From assembly GCA_903837525.1 (NCBI GenBank), contig CAILUU010000055.1, positions 1-64,000 of the forward strand: a stretch of DNA of 64,000 bases, read 5' to 3'. A program made the translations under genes and the position numbers. This document shows positions 44,589-52,137 of the stretch, piece after piece. The notes beneath the pieces were generated by a model. That model searched no databases and was not told the origin of the DNA. It was given only the letters and a program-made list of their open reading frames with translations. Source of the stretch: an uncultured Bacteroidota bacterium (GTDB lineage Bacteria; Bacteroidota; Bacteroidia; Chitinophagales; Chitinophagaceae). Positions within the stretch are counted from its first letter, which is position 1. Each line of letters starts with the position of its first letter.

Positions 44589-44807
44589 AAATATTTTTTA
44601 ACAAAGAAAAGAAATTGTTTTGTTACAAACAGTAGTTTTTTATGGTATCATCGTTGTAAACTTTTTCTGTTGCTTTATTTTATACTTTTTGTGTAAATCT
44701 ATTTCAGGAGTAGACAGACAATCTATCTGACTCGGTTAGTTTCTCCATTAACAGTGCAATAACGTAAAAATTTCGGGTTACCGTAGCCGTACCCAAAAAT
44801 TTACTCA
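44589..44807. other. Intergenic spacer between the anhydrase gene and the tRNA terminator
   Basis: No gene seen. It contains short inverted sequences: CAGA/TCTG around 44717-44732, and GGGT/ACCC flanked by AAATTT near 44775-44805, possibly a degenerate palindromic element. Confidence 0.3.
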
Positions 44808-44842
44808 CAAAAAAGCCCTTCAAAATCTCTTTTGAAGGGCTA
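44808..44842 (-). terminator. Terminator of the tRNA-Ser/tRNA-Pro operon
   Basis: On the minus strand AGCCCTTCAAAA, a 4-nt loop and TTTTGAAGGGCT form a 12-bp stem followed by six T, just after tRNA-Pro. Confidence 0.9.
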
Positions 44843-44847
44843 AAAGT

Positions 44848-44921
44848 CGGGATGGCAAGATTCGAACTTGCGACCTCCTGGTCCCAAACCAGGCGCGATA
44901 ACCGGGCTACGCTACATCCCG
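44848..44921 (-). tRNA. tRNA-Pro(TGG)
   Basis: A 74-nt cloverleaf. The acceptor arm is CGGGATG/CATCCCG, the anticodon stem-loop CCTGG-TTTGGGA-CCAGG has anticodon TGG, and the T arm contains GTTCGAATC. No CCA is encoded. Confidence 0.95.
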
Positions 44922-44992
44922 TCGTTTTTTGTACTATAATTTAAAGCCTTGGGACGACTTTAAACCTAAAATTTTTTTATAAGAACTACTTG

Positions 44993-45081
44993 CGGAGAGA
45001 CAGGGATTCGAACCCTGGGTACAGTGTAACCCGTACGACGATTTAGCAAACCGTTCCTTTCGGCCACTCAGGCATCTCTCC
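44993..45081 (-). tRNA. tRNA-Ser(GCT)
   Basis: An 89-nt class II tRNA. The acceptor is GGAGAGA/TCTCTCC, the D arm has GAGTGGCC, the anticodon loop TTGCTAA has GCT, and there is a long variable arm (GTACGGGTTACACTGTAC). The T loop is GTTCGAATC. CCA is not encoded. It lies 71 nt upstream of tRNA-Pro in the same operon. Confidence 0.95.
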
Positions 45082-45104
45082 AACCTGCCCTTAATTGCTA
45101 AGGG

Positions 45105-45417
45105 GTGGCAAAAATACAAATCAATGCGTTATTACCCAAATCAAATTCAAAAAATACCACTCTTTATTTAAAATGTAGCAAAATCTCTATTTCATTTTAT
45201 ACTGCTTTCCCTAGCAATTTAAACTTAGCCGATAAAAATACAGTTAACAATATTTTAGCCGAACGTAGTGCACAATTCGATTTTTAGCAAAGAAGATAGA
45301 GCCCCCTATTTAGAATGTAGCAAAGTAATTTGGAAAGGTGTAAAAGGTTTATATAGTATAATGCCAGCACCTAAAAGGGCAGCTTTTATTAAGCTTAACA
45401 CTAAGGACGAGGATTAA
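45105..45417 (+). pseudogene. Broken small gene with an internally repeated motif
   Basis: The plus strand has a frame from a GTG at 45105 through TTLYLKCSKISISFYTAF and NILAERSAQFDF to a TAG at 45285-45287. One T fewer in the TTTTT run at 45281-45285 would connect to SKEDRAPYLECSKVIWKGV and MPAPKRAAFIKLNTKDED, stopping at 45415-45417. The motif YL(K/E)CSK appears in both halves, as does the DNA TATTTA(A/G)AATGTAGCAAA. No family recognised. Its 5' part overlaps the tRNA promoter, so the true start may be lost. Confidence 0.4.
45109..45140 (-). promoter_or_regulatory. Promoter of the tRNA operon
   Basis: On the minus strand TTTG (45140-45137) and TATTTTTG (45116-45109) are 20 nt apart, placing the start about 24 nt before tRNA-Ser. 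Confidence 0.75.
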
Positions 45418-45454
45418 TAAATTTAAACTTTTTAAAAATAGCTTATAATATCTT

Positions 45455-45480
45455 AGATTTCTCCTATCGTCGAAATGACA
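45455..45480. repeat. Dispersed-repeat-like sequence
   Basis: AGATTTCTCCTATCGTCGAA then ATGACA resembles one end of an intergenic repeat I associate with Bacteroidota. The opposite end type is at 56911-56937. Confidence 0.4.
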
Positions 45481-45491
45481 AAGAGAAAAAA

Positions 45492-46904
45492 CTAAACATT
45501 CTTTATCTCTGCAACCAAATCTTGCAGCACCTTTTTTGCATCACCAAAAAGCATACTTGTTTTAGGCTGAAAAAATAAATCGTTTTCTATACCAGCATAG
45601 CCTGGCTTCATACTACGTTTGTTTACAATTACATTTTTGGCTAGCTCTACTTCTAAAATTGGCATGCCGTAAATTGGTGAGGCAGGGTCATTTTTTGCAG
45701 CAGGATTTACCACATCGTTTGCACCTAAAATTAATACCACATCGGTGGTTTTAAACTCATCGTTAGCTTGCTCCATTTCTTTTAGTTTATCGTAGCTAAC
45801 ATCGGCTTCAGCAAGTAATACATTCATATGGCCGGGCATACGGCCAGCAACAGGGTGAATGGCATACGTAACTTCTACACCTTTTTCTTCTAAAATCTTT
45901 TCCAGCTCGTGGCAAATATGTTGGGCTTGTGCAACAGCCAAACCATAGCCAGGTACAATAATTACTTTGTTGGCGTAACTCATTATCATGGCACTATCTG
46001 CAAGGCTAATTTCTTTATATGCACCTTGGTCTTTACTACCACTTGCTGCCACAGTTTTATTACCACCAAACGAACCTATCAATACATTTTTTAAAGACCG
46101 GTTCATTGCCTTGCACATTAAAATAGTAAGCAATGTACCAGCAGCACCTACTAAAATCCCACCAGTTAGCATTACTTTATTATCGTATAAAAATCCGCCA
46201 CAAGCCGCTGCCACACCTGTAAAGGAGTTAAGTAAAGAAATTACTACAGGCATATCTGCGCCACCAATAGGGAAAACAAATAACACACCATATAAAAGTG
46301 ACATACTTAAAATAATATACAATAAAAAAGATTGAGCAGGATTGTACACTAAGTATGCACCAAGCCCAAGTGTTACGGCTAATAAAACAAGGTTTAAAAT
46401 GTTCTGACCCGTAAAACTAAAGTCTTTAACCTTGCCGTTTAATTTGCCCCAAGCTATCATACTACCGGCAAAGGATACACTACCAATTATTAAACCTAAA
46501 ACAATAATGATTACTTTGCCTGTATGTCCATCTTCATTACCTGTTTCCTGTATTTGATGTGCTAAATGATTAAATTCTATCAATGATATAAGCATAGCAC
46601 AAGCGCCACCCATACCATTAAAAAGGCTTACCATTTCTGGCATTGCCGTCATTTTTACTTTTTTGGCAGCAAGCGTTCCTACGATTGTTCCAATAAGTAA
46701 GCCTCCAAAAATCCATAAATAATTCCCTAATTTTTTGCCCTCTTCTTCATACAAAAATATGGTTGCAAAAATGGCGATAGCCATACCAACTGCCGCCACT
46801 AAATTTCCTTTACGTGCCGATGCAGGGTTAGATAACATTTTTAAACCAACGATAAATGTTACCGATGCAATTAAATAGCAGAGTGTTAATATGTTTAGTT
46901 CCAT
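45492..46904 (-). CDS. pntB: NAD(P) transhydrogenase subunit beta
   Basis: A 470-residue protein. The N-terminal half has about nine membrane helices (proton channel dII). The C-terminal dIII Rossmann-like domain (about 290-470) binds NADP(H), with VPGYGLAVAQAQH, YAIHPVAGRMPGHMNVLLAEA and VLILGANDVVNPAA. With PntA it couples hydride transfer from NADH to NADP+ to proton re-entry, supplying NADPH. The ATG at 46904 is preferred over a TTG at 46913, because the latter lies in a palindromic element. It is the last gene of pntA1-pntA2-pntB. Confidence 0.95.
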   Translation of the reverse strand: MELNILTLCYLIASVTFIVGLKMLSNPASARKGNLVAAVGMAIAIFATIFLYEEEGKKLGNYLWIFGGLLIGTIVGTLAAKKVKMTAMPEMVSLFNGMGGACAMLISLIEFNHLAHQIQETGNEDGHTGKVIIIVLGLIIGSVSFAGSMIAWGKLNGKVKDFSFTGQNILNLVLLAVTLGLGAYLVYNPAQSFLLYIILSMSLLYGVLFVFPIGGADMPVVISLLNSFTGVAAACGGFLYDNKVMLTGGILVGAAGTLLTILMCKAMNRSLKNVLIGSFGGNKTVAASGSKDQGAYKEISLADSAMIMSYANKVIIVPGYGLAVAQAQHICHELEKILEEKGVEVTYAIHPVAGRMPGHMNVLLAEADVSYDKLKEMEQANDEFKTTDVVLILGANDVVNPAAKNDPASPIYGMPILEVELAKNVIVNKRSMKPGYAGIENDLFFQPKTSMLFGDAKKVLQDLVAEIKNV

Positions 46905-46907
46905 TTG

Positions 46908-47040
46908 CCCCAAACCCCTTAAGGGGCTTTTAGTTTTTAATTATTGTTAACTTATTTTGTTTCTAAAGCTTTTTCTAAAATGAATTTTCTAAAAGAAGCT
47001 TACCTATTGTTACACCTTAAGCCCCTTTAGAGGTTTGGGG
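46908..47040. repeat. REPIN-like inverted pair of palindromes between pntA2 and pntB
   Basis: The 22-nt sequence at 46908-46929 (starts CCCCAAACCCCTTAAGGGG) recurs inverted at 47019-47040 (ends AGAGGTTTGGGG) with two mismatches, around 89 nt of AT-rich DNA. Each copy is also an internal palindrome (CCCCTTAAGGGG). The right copy encodes the end of PntA2 and the left one abuts the pntB start. Confidence 0.75.
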
Positions 47041-47343
47041 TTTCTTTTTAAACATTTCCAACATTCTATCTGTTACCACAAAACCACCTACCACATTTAA
47101 TGTGCCCAGTACTACGGCTAAAAACCCTAAGCCTAATGCTAAATAATTATCGCTTTCGGCTTTGCCCATTACAATAATAGCTCCAATAACTACTACTCCG
47201 TGTATGGCATTAGCACCACTCATAAGTGGCGTGTGTAGTACACTGGGTACTTTGCCAATAATTTCTATACCAACAAAAATCATTAAAATAACAATGTATA
47301 TTATTTGTTGATTGGTGTTTATAAAATTTAAGATATTTTCCAT
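47017..47343 (-). CDS. pntAb: NAD(P) transhydrogenase subunit alpha part 2
   Basis: A 108-residue membrane protein with three or four helices, the separate dII portion of the alpha subunit in three-gene transhydrogenases. Segments are VGIEIIGKVPSVLHTPLMSG, NAIHGVVVIGAI and LGTLNVVGGFVVTDRMLEMF. The last eight residues, KPQTSKGA, are encoded by the palindromic element at 47019-47040, so the original C-terminus has been replaced. Downstream of pntA1 by 93 nt. Confidence 0.93.
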   Translation of the reverse strand: MENILNFINTNQQIIYIVILMIFVGIEIIGKVPSVLHTPLMSGANAIHGVVVIGAIIVMGKAESDNYLALGLGFLAVVLGTLNVVGGFVVTDRMLEMFKKKPQTSKGA

Positions 47344-47415
47344 TAAATATTTTTATGCTTAAATAAAAAAATAAGTTTCAGTTTTAAAAAATTAGCACAT
47401 TCGAAATATTATCAC

Positions 47416-47437
47416 ACCTGCCTGCTGGTAGGCAGGT
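47416..47437. repeat. Palindromic element touching the pntA1 stop codon
   Basis: ACCTGCCT, 6 nt, AGGCAGGT: a perfect 8-bp stem whose last base is the first plus-strand base of the pntA1 stop codon. A related hairpin is at 61352-61369. Confidence 0.7.
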
Positions 47438-48558
47438 TAGCTAATTAATACTTTCACTCTTTCATTTGTAATTTCTCCACCATGTACTACACAAGTTCCT
47501 TTTACCAAATCATCTTCAAAATTTAAATTAAGTTGCCCCTCTTTTGTAATAATAAGTTGTAAAAAATTCAATACATTTTTGCCATACAATTTACTAGCAT
47601 CGCTAGGCATACTACAAGCTAATGCCGAGTTACCAACTATGTTAACACCGTTATGATTTACGGTTGTACAGTCTTTTGTTAATTCTGTATTTCCACCTGT
47701 GGCAGATGCTAAATCGATAATTACGCTACCACTTTTCATTGCATTTATCATTTCGGTAGTAATTAATATAGGTGCTTTTTTACCAGGAATTTGTGCTGTT
47801 GAAATTATAATATCTGCTTTAGCTACGCTCTCTCCAATTTTTGCTTTTTGGCGTTGCATAAACTCTTCGGTTTGTTCTACTGCATAACCACCTGCTTTGC
47901 TCGCATCGGCAGCACCTTCAACCTCTACAAACTTTGCTCCAAGGCTCATTACTTCTTCTTTTACTTGTGGCCGTGTATCAAAAACTTCTATAACTGCACC
48001 TAAACGTTTTGCGGTAGCAATAGCTTGTAAACCTGCTACTCCTGCACCTAATATTAAAACTTTTGCTGGTGGAATACTACCAGCTGCTGTCATAAACATT
48101 GGAAAATAACGGCTATACGTAAATGCTGCATTTAATACTGCCTTATATCCGGCAATATTCGCTTGGCTACTCAGTACGTCCATACTCTGTGCTCTTGTAG
48201 TTCGGGGTAGCATATCCATACTAAAAACGGTAATACCATTACTAGCACAATCTTTCATTAAAGTATAATTAAATAAAGGCTGATAAATACCCAATATAAT
48301 TTTTGATTTTTGATTTTCGATTTTTGAATTTTCGATTGGTTGGATAGATAAAATAATATCGCTGTTTTGTAAAACCTCCTCTCTCGATTTTACAGTTGCA
48401 CCTGCTGTACTATATTTATCATCAGCAGCAAAAGCATCCATGCCTGCTTGCGATTCTACACAAACATCTACATTCCATTTTTTTAGAGTAGCTATGTGTT
48501 CTGGTAAAAGAGAAACTCTGGTTTCTGGTAACGATTCTTTTAATACACCTATGATCAT
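47437..48558 (-). CDS. pntAa: NAD(P) transhydrogenase subunit alpha part 1
   Basis: A 373-residue soluble NAD(H)-binding domain (dI). It has GVLKESLPETRVSLLPEH at the N-terminus and the Rossmann loop VLILGAGVAGLQAIATAKRL near 170. DTRPQVKEEVMSLGA and the RQK-type loop are further family marks. Between IILSIQ and ILGIYQPLF the protein has PIENSKIENQKSKI, encoded by a heptanucleotide array (48300-48337) and longer than the loop normally found. The ATG at 48558 is used. The -7 box ends 4 nt before it, so the mRNA would be leaderless, and a TTG at 48564 overlaps that box. Confidence 0.94.
   Translation of the reverse strand: MIIGVLKESLPETRVSLLPEHIATLKKWNVDVCVESQAGMDAFAADDKYSTAGATVKSREEVLQNSDIILSIQPIENSKIENQKSKIILGIYQPLFNYTLMKDCASNGITVFSMDMLPRTTRAQSMDVLSSQANIAGYKAVLNAAFTYSRYFPMFMTAAGSIPPAKVLILGAGVAGLQAIATAKRLGAVIEVFDTRPQVKEEVMSLGAKFVEVEGAADASKAGGYAVEQTEEFMQRQKAKIGESVAKADIIISTAQIPGKKAPILITTEMINAMKSGSVIIDLASATGGNTELTKDCTTVNHNGVNIVGNSALACSMPSDASKLYGKNVLNFLQLIITKEGQLNLNFEDDLVKGTCVVHGGEITNERVKVLIS
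48300..48337. repeat. Heptanucleotide array in pntA1
   Basis: TTTTTGA, TTTTTGA, TTTTCGA, TTTTTGA then an 8-mer ATTTTCGA; encodes NSKIENQKSKI on the minus strand without breaking the frame. Confidence 0.75.
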
Positions 48559-48561
48559 AAG

Positions 48562-48569
48562 CAAATTTA
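48562..48569 (-). promoter_or_regulatory. -7 box of the pnt operon
   Basis: CAAATTTA (TAAATTTG on the minus strand); the predicted start coincides with the A of the pntA1 ATG at 48558. Confidence 0.5.
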
Positions 48570-48591
48570 ATAAATTGTAAGATACTAAAAA

Positions 48592-49389
48592 TTAAAAACG
48601 AATTTTAAAATGTTGTTTTTCTTTAAAATCTGTATTTATAAACACTAAGCCAATAAAAAATAAATCAATGGTAAGCGTTACTTTAGCATGTTTCTTAATT
48701 TGTTCCCAAGCGGCTTCCATTTCGGCACTCCAGTGTATATCGTCAAAAATTAAAATGGTACTGTTTGTGGAGTGTTGTAAAAGTTGATGAAAGTAATTTA
48801 ATGTGGGCTCTTTTTTATGATTACCATCTATAAAAGCTAAATCAATTTCTTGTAAGCTGGACAAAAGCGGAGGTAATGTTTTTGCAAAATCGCCTTCAAC
48901 CAAAGTAAGGTTAGTATACTTTAAATTTGTAAAAATTTGCGTTGCCTTTGCTGCAATATTGGCCGACCCTTCGGAAGTAAATAATTTTGTAGTTGTACTG
49001 CCTGCGGCAAGATAAGAAGACGTTATGCCTAACGATGTCCCTAATTCCACAATAGTTTTAGGTTGATAATACTGTACGATTCTATATAATAGTTGAGCAA
49101 ATTTTTTTGACTTTAAGCTTGAAGCTGCAATTTTTTTTACAACTCGTTTGTTTGTTTTTATTACGGTTGAGCCAGCTCCAAAATCTTCCACTTCAATAAC
49201 CGTTTCATCTTGTAATAAAATTTTACGCTGAGCTTCTATTGTGCTATAACAAGTGTATTCCTTTTTATCAGTCAAAACCTTCTCAATAAAATTATATACA
49301 AAAGGCGAGTGTACACCATGCCCTTTACCGTTTGATGCGGTTAAGAAATATTGAATAAATTTTTTTGTTAGTTGAAAAGTTGAATACAA
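48592..49389 (-). CDS. Class I SAM-dependent O-methyltransferase-like protein
   Basis: A 265-residue protein. The SAM site is IVELGTSLGITSSYLA near residue 115, followed by EGSANIAAKATQIF and DLAFIDGNHKKEPT (acidic metal/SAM loop). The N-terminal KGHGVHSPFVYNFIEKVL segment is typical of a Bacteroidota subgroup. Substrate unknown. The only start at the N-terminus is a TTG at 49389, which directly adjoins the heptamer array. The original start codon may have been lost or replaced. It follows folA by 28 nt and is probably in the thyA-folA operon. Confidence 0.82.
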   Translation of the reverse strand: MYSTFQLTKKFIQYFLTASNGKGHGVHSPFVYNFIEKVLTDKKEYTCYSTIEAQRKILLQDETVIEVEDFGAGSTVIKTNKRVVKKIAASSLKSKKFAQLLYRIVQYYQPKTIVELGTSLGITSSYLAAGSTTTKLFTSEGSANIAAKATQIFTNLKYTNLTLVEGDFAKTLPPLLSSLQEIDLAFIDGNHKKEPTLNYFHQLLQHSTNSTILIFDDIHWSAEMEAAWEQIKKHAKVTLTIDLFFIGLVFINTDFKEKQHFKIRF

Positions 49390-49417
49390 TTTTTAATTCC
49401 TAGTTTTTAATTCCTAA
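49390..49417. repeat. Heptanucleotide array filling the folA-methyltransferase gap
   Basis: TTTTTAA, TTCCTAG, TTTTTAA, TTCCTAA: exactly four units occupying every base between the two coding regions. Confidence 0.8.
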
Positions 49418-49909
49418 TTACTTTTTCTCCCATTTTTGAAAACTATAGCTAAAGGCATGTTTTTCATCTATTTCAAAATCTTCATTCGAAACTAACTGCC
49501 ATTTTGTTTCATCTATCTCAGGAAAAAATGTATCGCCATCTATTGTAGTATGTACCCTGGTTAAAAAAATGGTGTTTGCCATTTCCATACTTTGCGTATA
49601 AATTTCGCCACCACCAATAATAAAAGCTTCGTTACAATTTGTTACTAACGCCTTATCCAAGGCATCTTGTAAACTATTAGCAACTAATGCACCATCAAAA
49701 TTCCAATTAGGTTGTGTGGTAATAACAATATTAAAACGTCCGGGCAAAATTTTGCTTACACTTTCAAATGTTTTACGCCCCATAATTACAGGCATACCCC
49801 AAGTAGTATTTTTAAAAAATTTTAAATCTTTAGGTAAACGCCAAAGCAATTGGTTGTTTTTTCCAATGGCGTTATTTTCCGAAGCAGCAACAACTAAACT
49901 AATTTTCAT
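49418..49909 (-). CDS. folA: Dihydrofolate reductase
   Basis: A 163-residue enzyme reducing dihydrofolate with NADPH. Motifs are SLVVAASENNAIGKNNQLLW, RLPKDLKFFKNTTWG with the active-site acidic region before it, PVIMGRKTFESV and EAFIIGGGEIYTQ. Length matches the family. It lies 9 nt after thyA, the enzyme that generates its substrate, a classical operon pairing. The acidic active-site residue is expected near the WRLPKDL segment. Confidence 0.96.
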   Translation of the reverse strand: MKISLVVAASENNAIGKNNQLLWRLPKDLKFFKNTTWGMPVIMGRKTFESVSKILPGRFNIVITTQPNWNFDGALVANSLQDALDKALVTNCNEAFIIGGGEIYTQSMEMANTIFLTRVHTTIDGDTFFPEIDETKWQLVSNEDFEIDEKHAFSYSFQKWEKK

Positions 49910-49918
49910 AATATATTT

Positions 49919-50749
49919 TTAAACTGCTACAGGAGCTTTAATTGCAGGATGGCATTGATAATTTACTAACTCAAAATCTTCAAACTTAAAATTAAAAATA
50001 TCTTTTACTTCACTATTTATTTTCATGGTGGGTAAAGGAAATGGTGTACGTGTTAGTTGTAAATTAGTCTGCTCAAAATGATTGCTGTACAAGTGTGTAT
50101 CGCCACCTGTCCATATAAATTCTCCAACTTCTAAATCGCAAACTTGCGCAATCATCATAGTTAATAAAGCGTAAGAAGCAATGTTAAAAGGCACACCTAA
50201 AAATACATCTGCACTGCGTTGATATAATTGGCAGCTTAGTCGTTTGCGTTTTTCTCCTCTCTCCATTTGGAGAGGAGTTGGGGGTGAGGTGTAAAATTGA
50301 AACAAGCAATGACATGGCATTAATTTCATCTTTGGTAATTCAGCCACATTCCATGCACTTACAATCATTCTCCTACTATCGGGATTTGTTTTTATTTGAT
50401 GTATTAACTCTTTTATTTGATCAACTACTTCACCATCAAAACTCTGCCAGCTTCGCCACTGTTTACCATAAACTGGTCCAAGGTCTCCATTTTCATCGGC
50501 CCACTCATCCCAAATTTTTACATTATGTTCTGTTAAATACTTTATGTTGGTATCGCCTTGCAAAAACCAAAGCAGCTCGTAAATAATACTTTTTAAGTGG
50601 CATTTTTTTGTAGTAACTAACGGAAAACCATCTTGTAAGTTAAATCGCATTTGATAGCCAAATACACTACGAGTGCCCGTGCCTGTTCGGTCGTTTTTAT
50701 TTACTCCGGTATCTAAAATATGTTTTAAAAGTTGTTGATATTGTTGCAT
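49919..50749 (-). CDS. thyA: Thymidylate synthase with a repeat-derived insertion
   Basis: A 276-residue enzyme making dTMP from dUMP and methylene-tetrahydrofolate. The catalytic cysteine is C146 in [10 protein letters not shown], followed by [20 protein letters not shown]. Between FQFY and LSCQLY residues 154-170 ([17 protein letters not shown]) replace the usual five or so residues, which makes the protein 12 longer than the E. coli enzyme. That stretch is encoded by a palindromic element (50240-50290) in frame. The ATG at 50749 gives the normal [15 protein letters not shown] start; the open frame further upstream has no ThyA similarity. It is cotranscribed with folA. Confidence 0.95.
   Translation of the reverse strand: MQQYQQLLKHILDTGVNKNDRTGTGTRSVFGYQMRFNLQDGFPLVTTKKCHLKSIIYELLWFLQGDTNIKYLTEHNVKIWDEWADENGDLGPVYGKQWRSWQSFDGEVVDQIKELIHQIKTNPDSRRMIVSAWNVAELPKMKLMPCHCLFQFYTSPPTPLQMERGEKRKRLSCQLYQRSADVFLGVPFNIASYALLTMMIAQVCDLEVGEFIWTGGDTHLYSNHFEQTNLQLTRTPFPLPTMKINSEVKDIFNFKFEDFELVNYQCHPAIKAPVAV
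50240..50290. repeat. Palindromic element inserted in thyA
   Basis: CTCTCC (50259-50264), ATTT, GGAGAG (50269-50274) is the core hairpin, followed by TTGGGGGTGAGGT. The 51 nt equal 17 codons. The GGGG-type flanks resemble the elements at the pnt and pheT junctions. Confidence 0.75.
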
Positions 50750-50942
50750 GGCTGCAAGATAATTGATAATGTGATAATTTGCTAAAGTGCTAGTAATGCT
50801 AATGTGCATAATTAGCAAAACATAAGTAACGATCCTCATTGGTATGCCGATGAACGGATTGTGACACAACGATGATGCCATGGAAAACTGAAGCTGGTAT
50901 CAAAAATCCTTAAACCATAAATCTTAAACTATAAAACTGGCG

Positions 50943-50950
50943 TATCTTTG
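50943..50950 (+). promoter_or_regulatory. -7 box of mnmA
   Basis: TATCTTTG, 15 nt before the ATG at 50966; leader of about 12 nt. Confidence 0.55.
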
Positions 50951-50965
50951 TAGTCAATTAAAAAA

Positions 50966-52075
50966 ATGAGTACAAAAGGTAAAGTTTTAGTTGCCATGAG
51001 TGGCGGTATAGATAGTACTGTTGCTGCATTAATGCTTCATAAAGATGGATATGAAGTAATTGGCATTACTATGAAAACTTGGGACTATGCTACTAGTGTT
51101 GGTACCACAGGTAAAAAAGAAACAGGCTGTTGTAATTTAGATAGCTTTAACGATGCAAGGCAAGCTGCCGTGCAGCATGGTTTTCCACATTTTATATTAG
51201 ATATTAGAGATGAGTTTGGGGATGCTGTTATTGATAATTTTGTAGAGGAATATTTAGCCGGTCGTACACCTAACCCTTGTGTAATGTGTAATACGCACAT
51301 AAAGTGGAGAGCATTGTTAAAACGTGCCGATGCCTTGGGTTGTGATTTTATCGCAACAGGGCATTACGCCACCGTTCATCAACATACCAATGGAAGATAT
51401 TTTATACGTAAAGGGATAGATGATACGAAAGACCAAAGCTATGTGCTGTGGGGCTTACAGCAAGATTTGTTGAGTAGAACATTGTTGCCGTTAGGCACTT
51501 ATCATAAAACTGAAATTCGACAAATGGCTCATGATTTTGGCTACCCCGAGTTGGCTAAAAAAAGTGAGAGCTACGAAATTTGTTTTGTACCTGATAATGA
51601 TTATCGTGGCTTTTTAAAACGAAAAGTTGATGGCTTAGAAGAGCAAGTAGCAGGCGGAAAATTTGTAGATAAAACGGGCAAAATTTTAGGTACACACAAA
51701 GGGTATCCATTCTATACTATTGGCCAACGTAAAGGGTTGGATATTGCTTTGGGCAAACCTGCATTTGTAACCGAAATTAATCCAGAAAATAATACGGTTG
51801 TATTAGGCGATGAAGAGGATTTGAACCGTAGCGAAATGAACATAACTAAGGTAAATTGGATAAAATACGATGGCTTAACAGATGGGATGGAAGCTATAAC
51901 CAAAATACGTTATAAAGATAAAGGTGCAATTAGTAACCTATTTACATACCAAAATGGAGTAAAAGTGCGTTTTTATACTGACGTTAAGGGAATTGCTCCA
52001 GGACAAAGTGCTGTTTTTTATGAAGGCAACGATGTAATTGGGGGTGGAATTATCCAAAGGGAAATGCCATTTTAA
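50966..52075 (+). CDS. mnmA: tRNA 2-thiouridine(34) synthase MnmA
   Basis: A 369-residue enzyme that thiolates U34 of tRNA-Lys, -Glu and -Gln. The PP-loop is AMSGGIDST at residues 10-18. The catalytic cysteines are C108 (PCVMCNTHIKW) and C206 (SYEICFVPDNDYRGFL). The C-terminal beta-barrel ends with GQSAVFYEGNDVIGGGII. Length is normal. It is divergent from thyA and monocistronic. Confidence 0.96.
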   Translation: MSTKGKVLVAMSGGIDSTVAALMLHKDGYEVIGITMKTWDYATSVGTTGKKETGCCNLDSFNDARQAAVQHGFPHFILDIRDEFGDAVIDNFVEEYLAGRTPNPCVMCNTHIKWRALLKRADALGCDFIATGHYATVHQHTNGRYFIRKGIDDTKDQSYVLWGLQQDLLSRTLLPLGTYHKTEIRQMAHDFGYPELAKKSESYEICFVPDNDYRGFLKRKVDGLEEQVAGGKFVDKTGKILGTHKGYPFYTIGQRKGLDIALGKPAFVTEINPENNTVVLGDEEDLNRSEMNITKVNWIKYDGLTDGMEAITKIRYKDKGAISNLFTYQNGVKVRFYTDVKGIAPGQSAVFYEGNDVIGGGIIQREMPF

Positions 52076-52137
52076 ACCATAAGCATCCTTTTTTCGTACA
52101 TTAACATCTTATTTAATTAAATATGTAATTACTATAA

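Noticed and set aside
50750..50881. 44-residue N-terminal extension of ThyA from an ATG at 50881
   Set aside because: The extension has no family similarity, and [15 protein letters not shown] at 50749 is the standard N-terminus.
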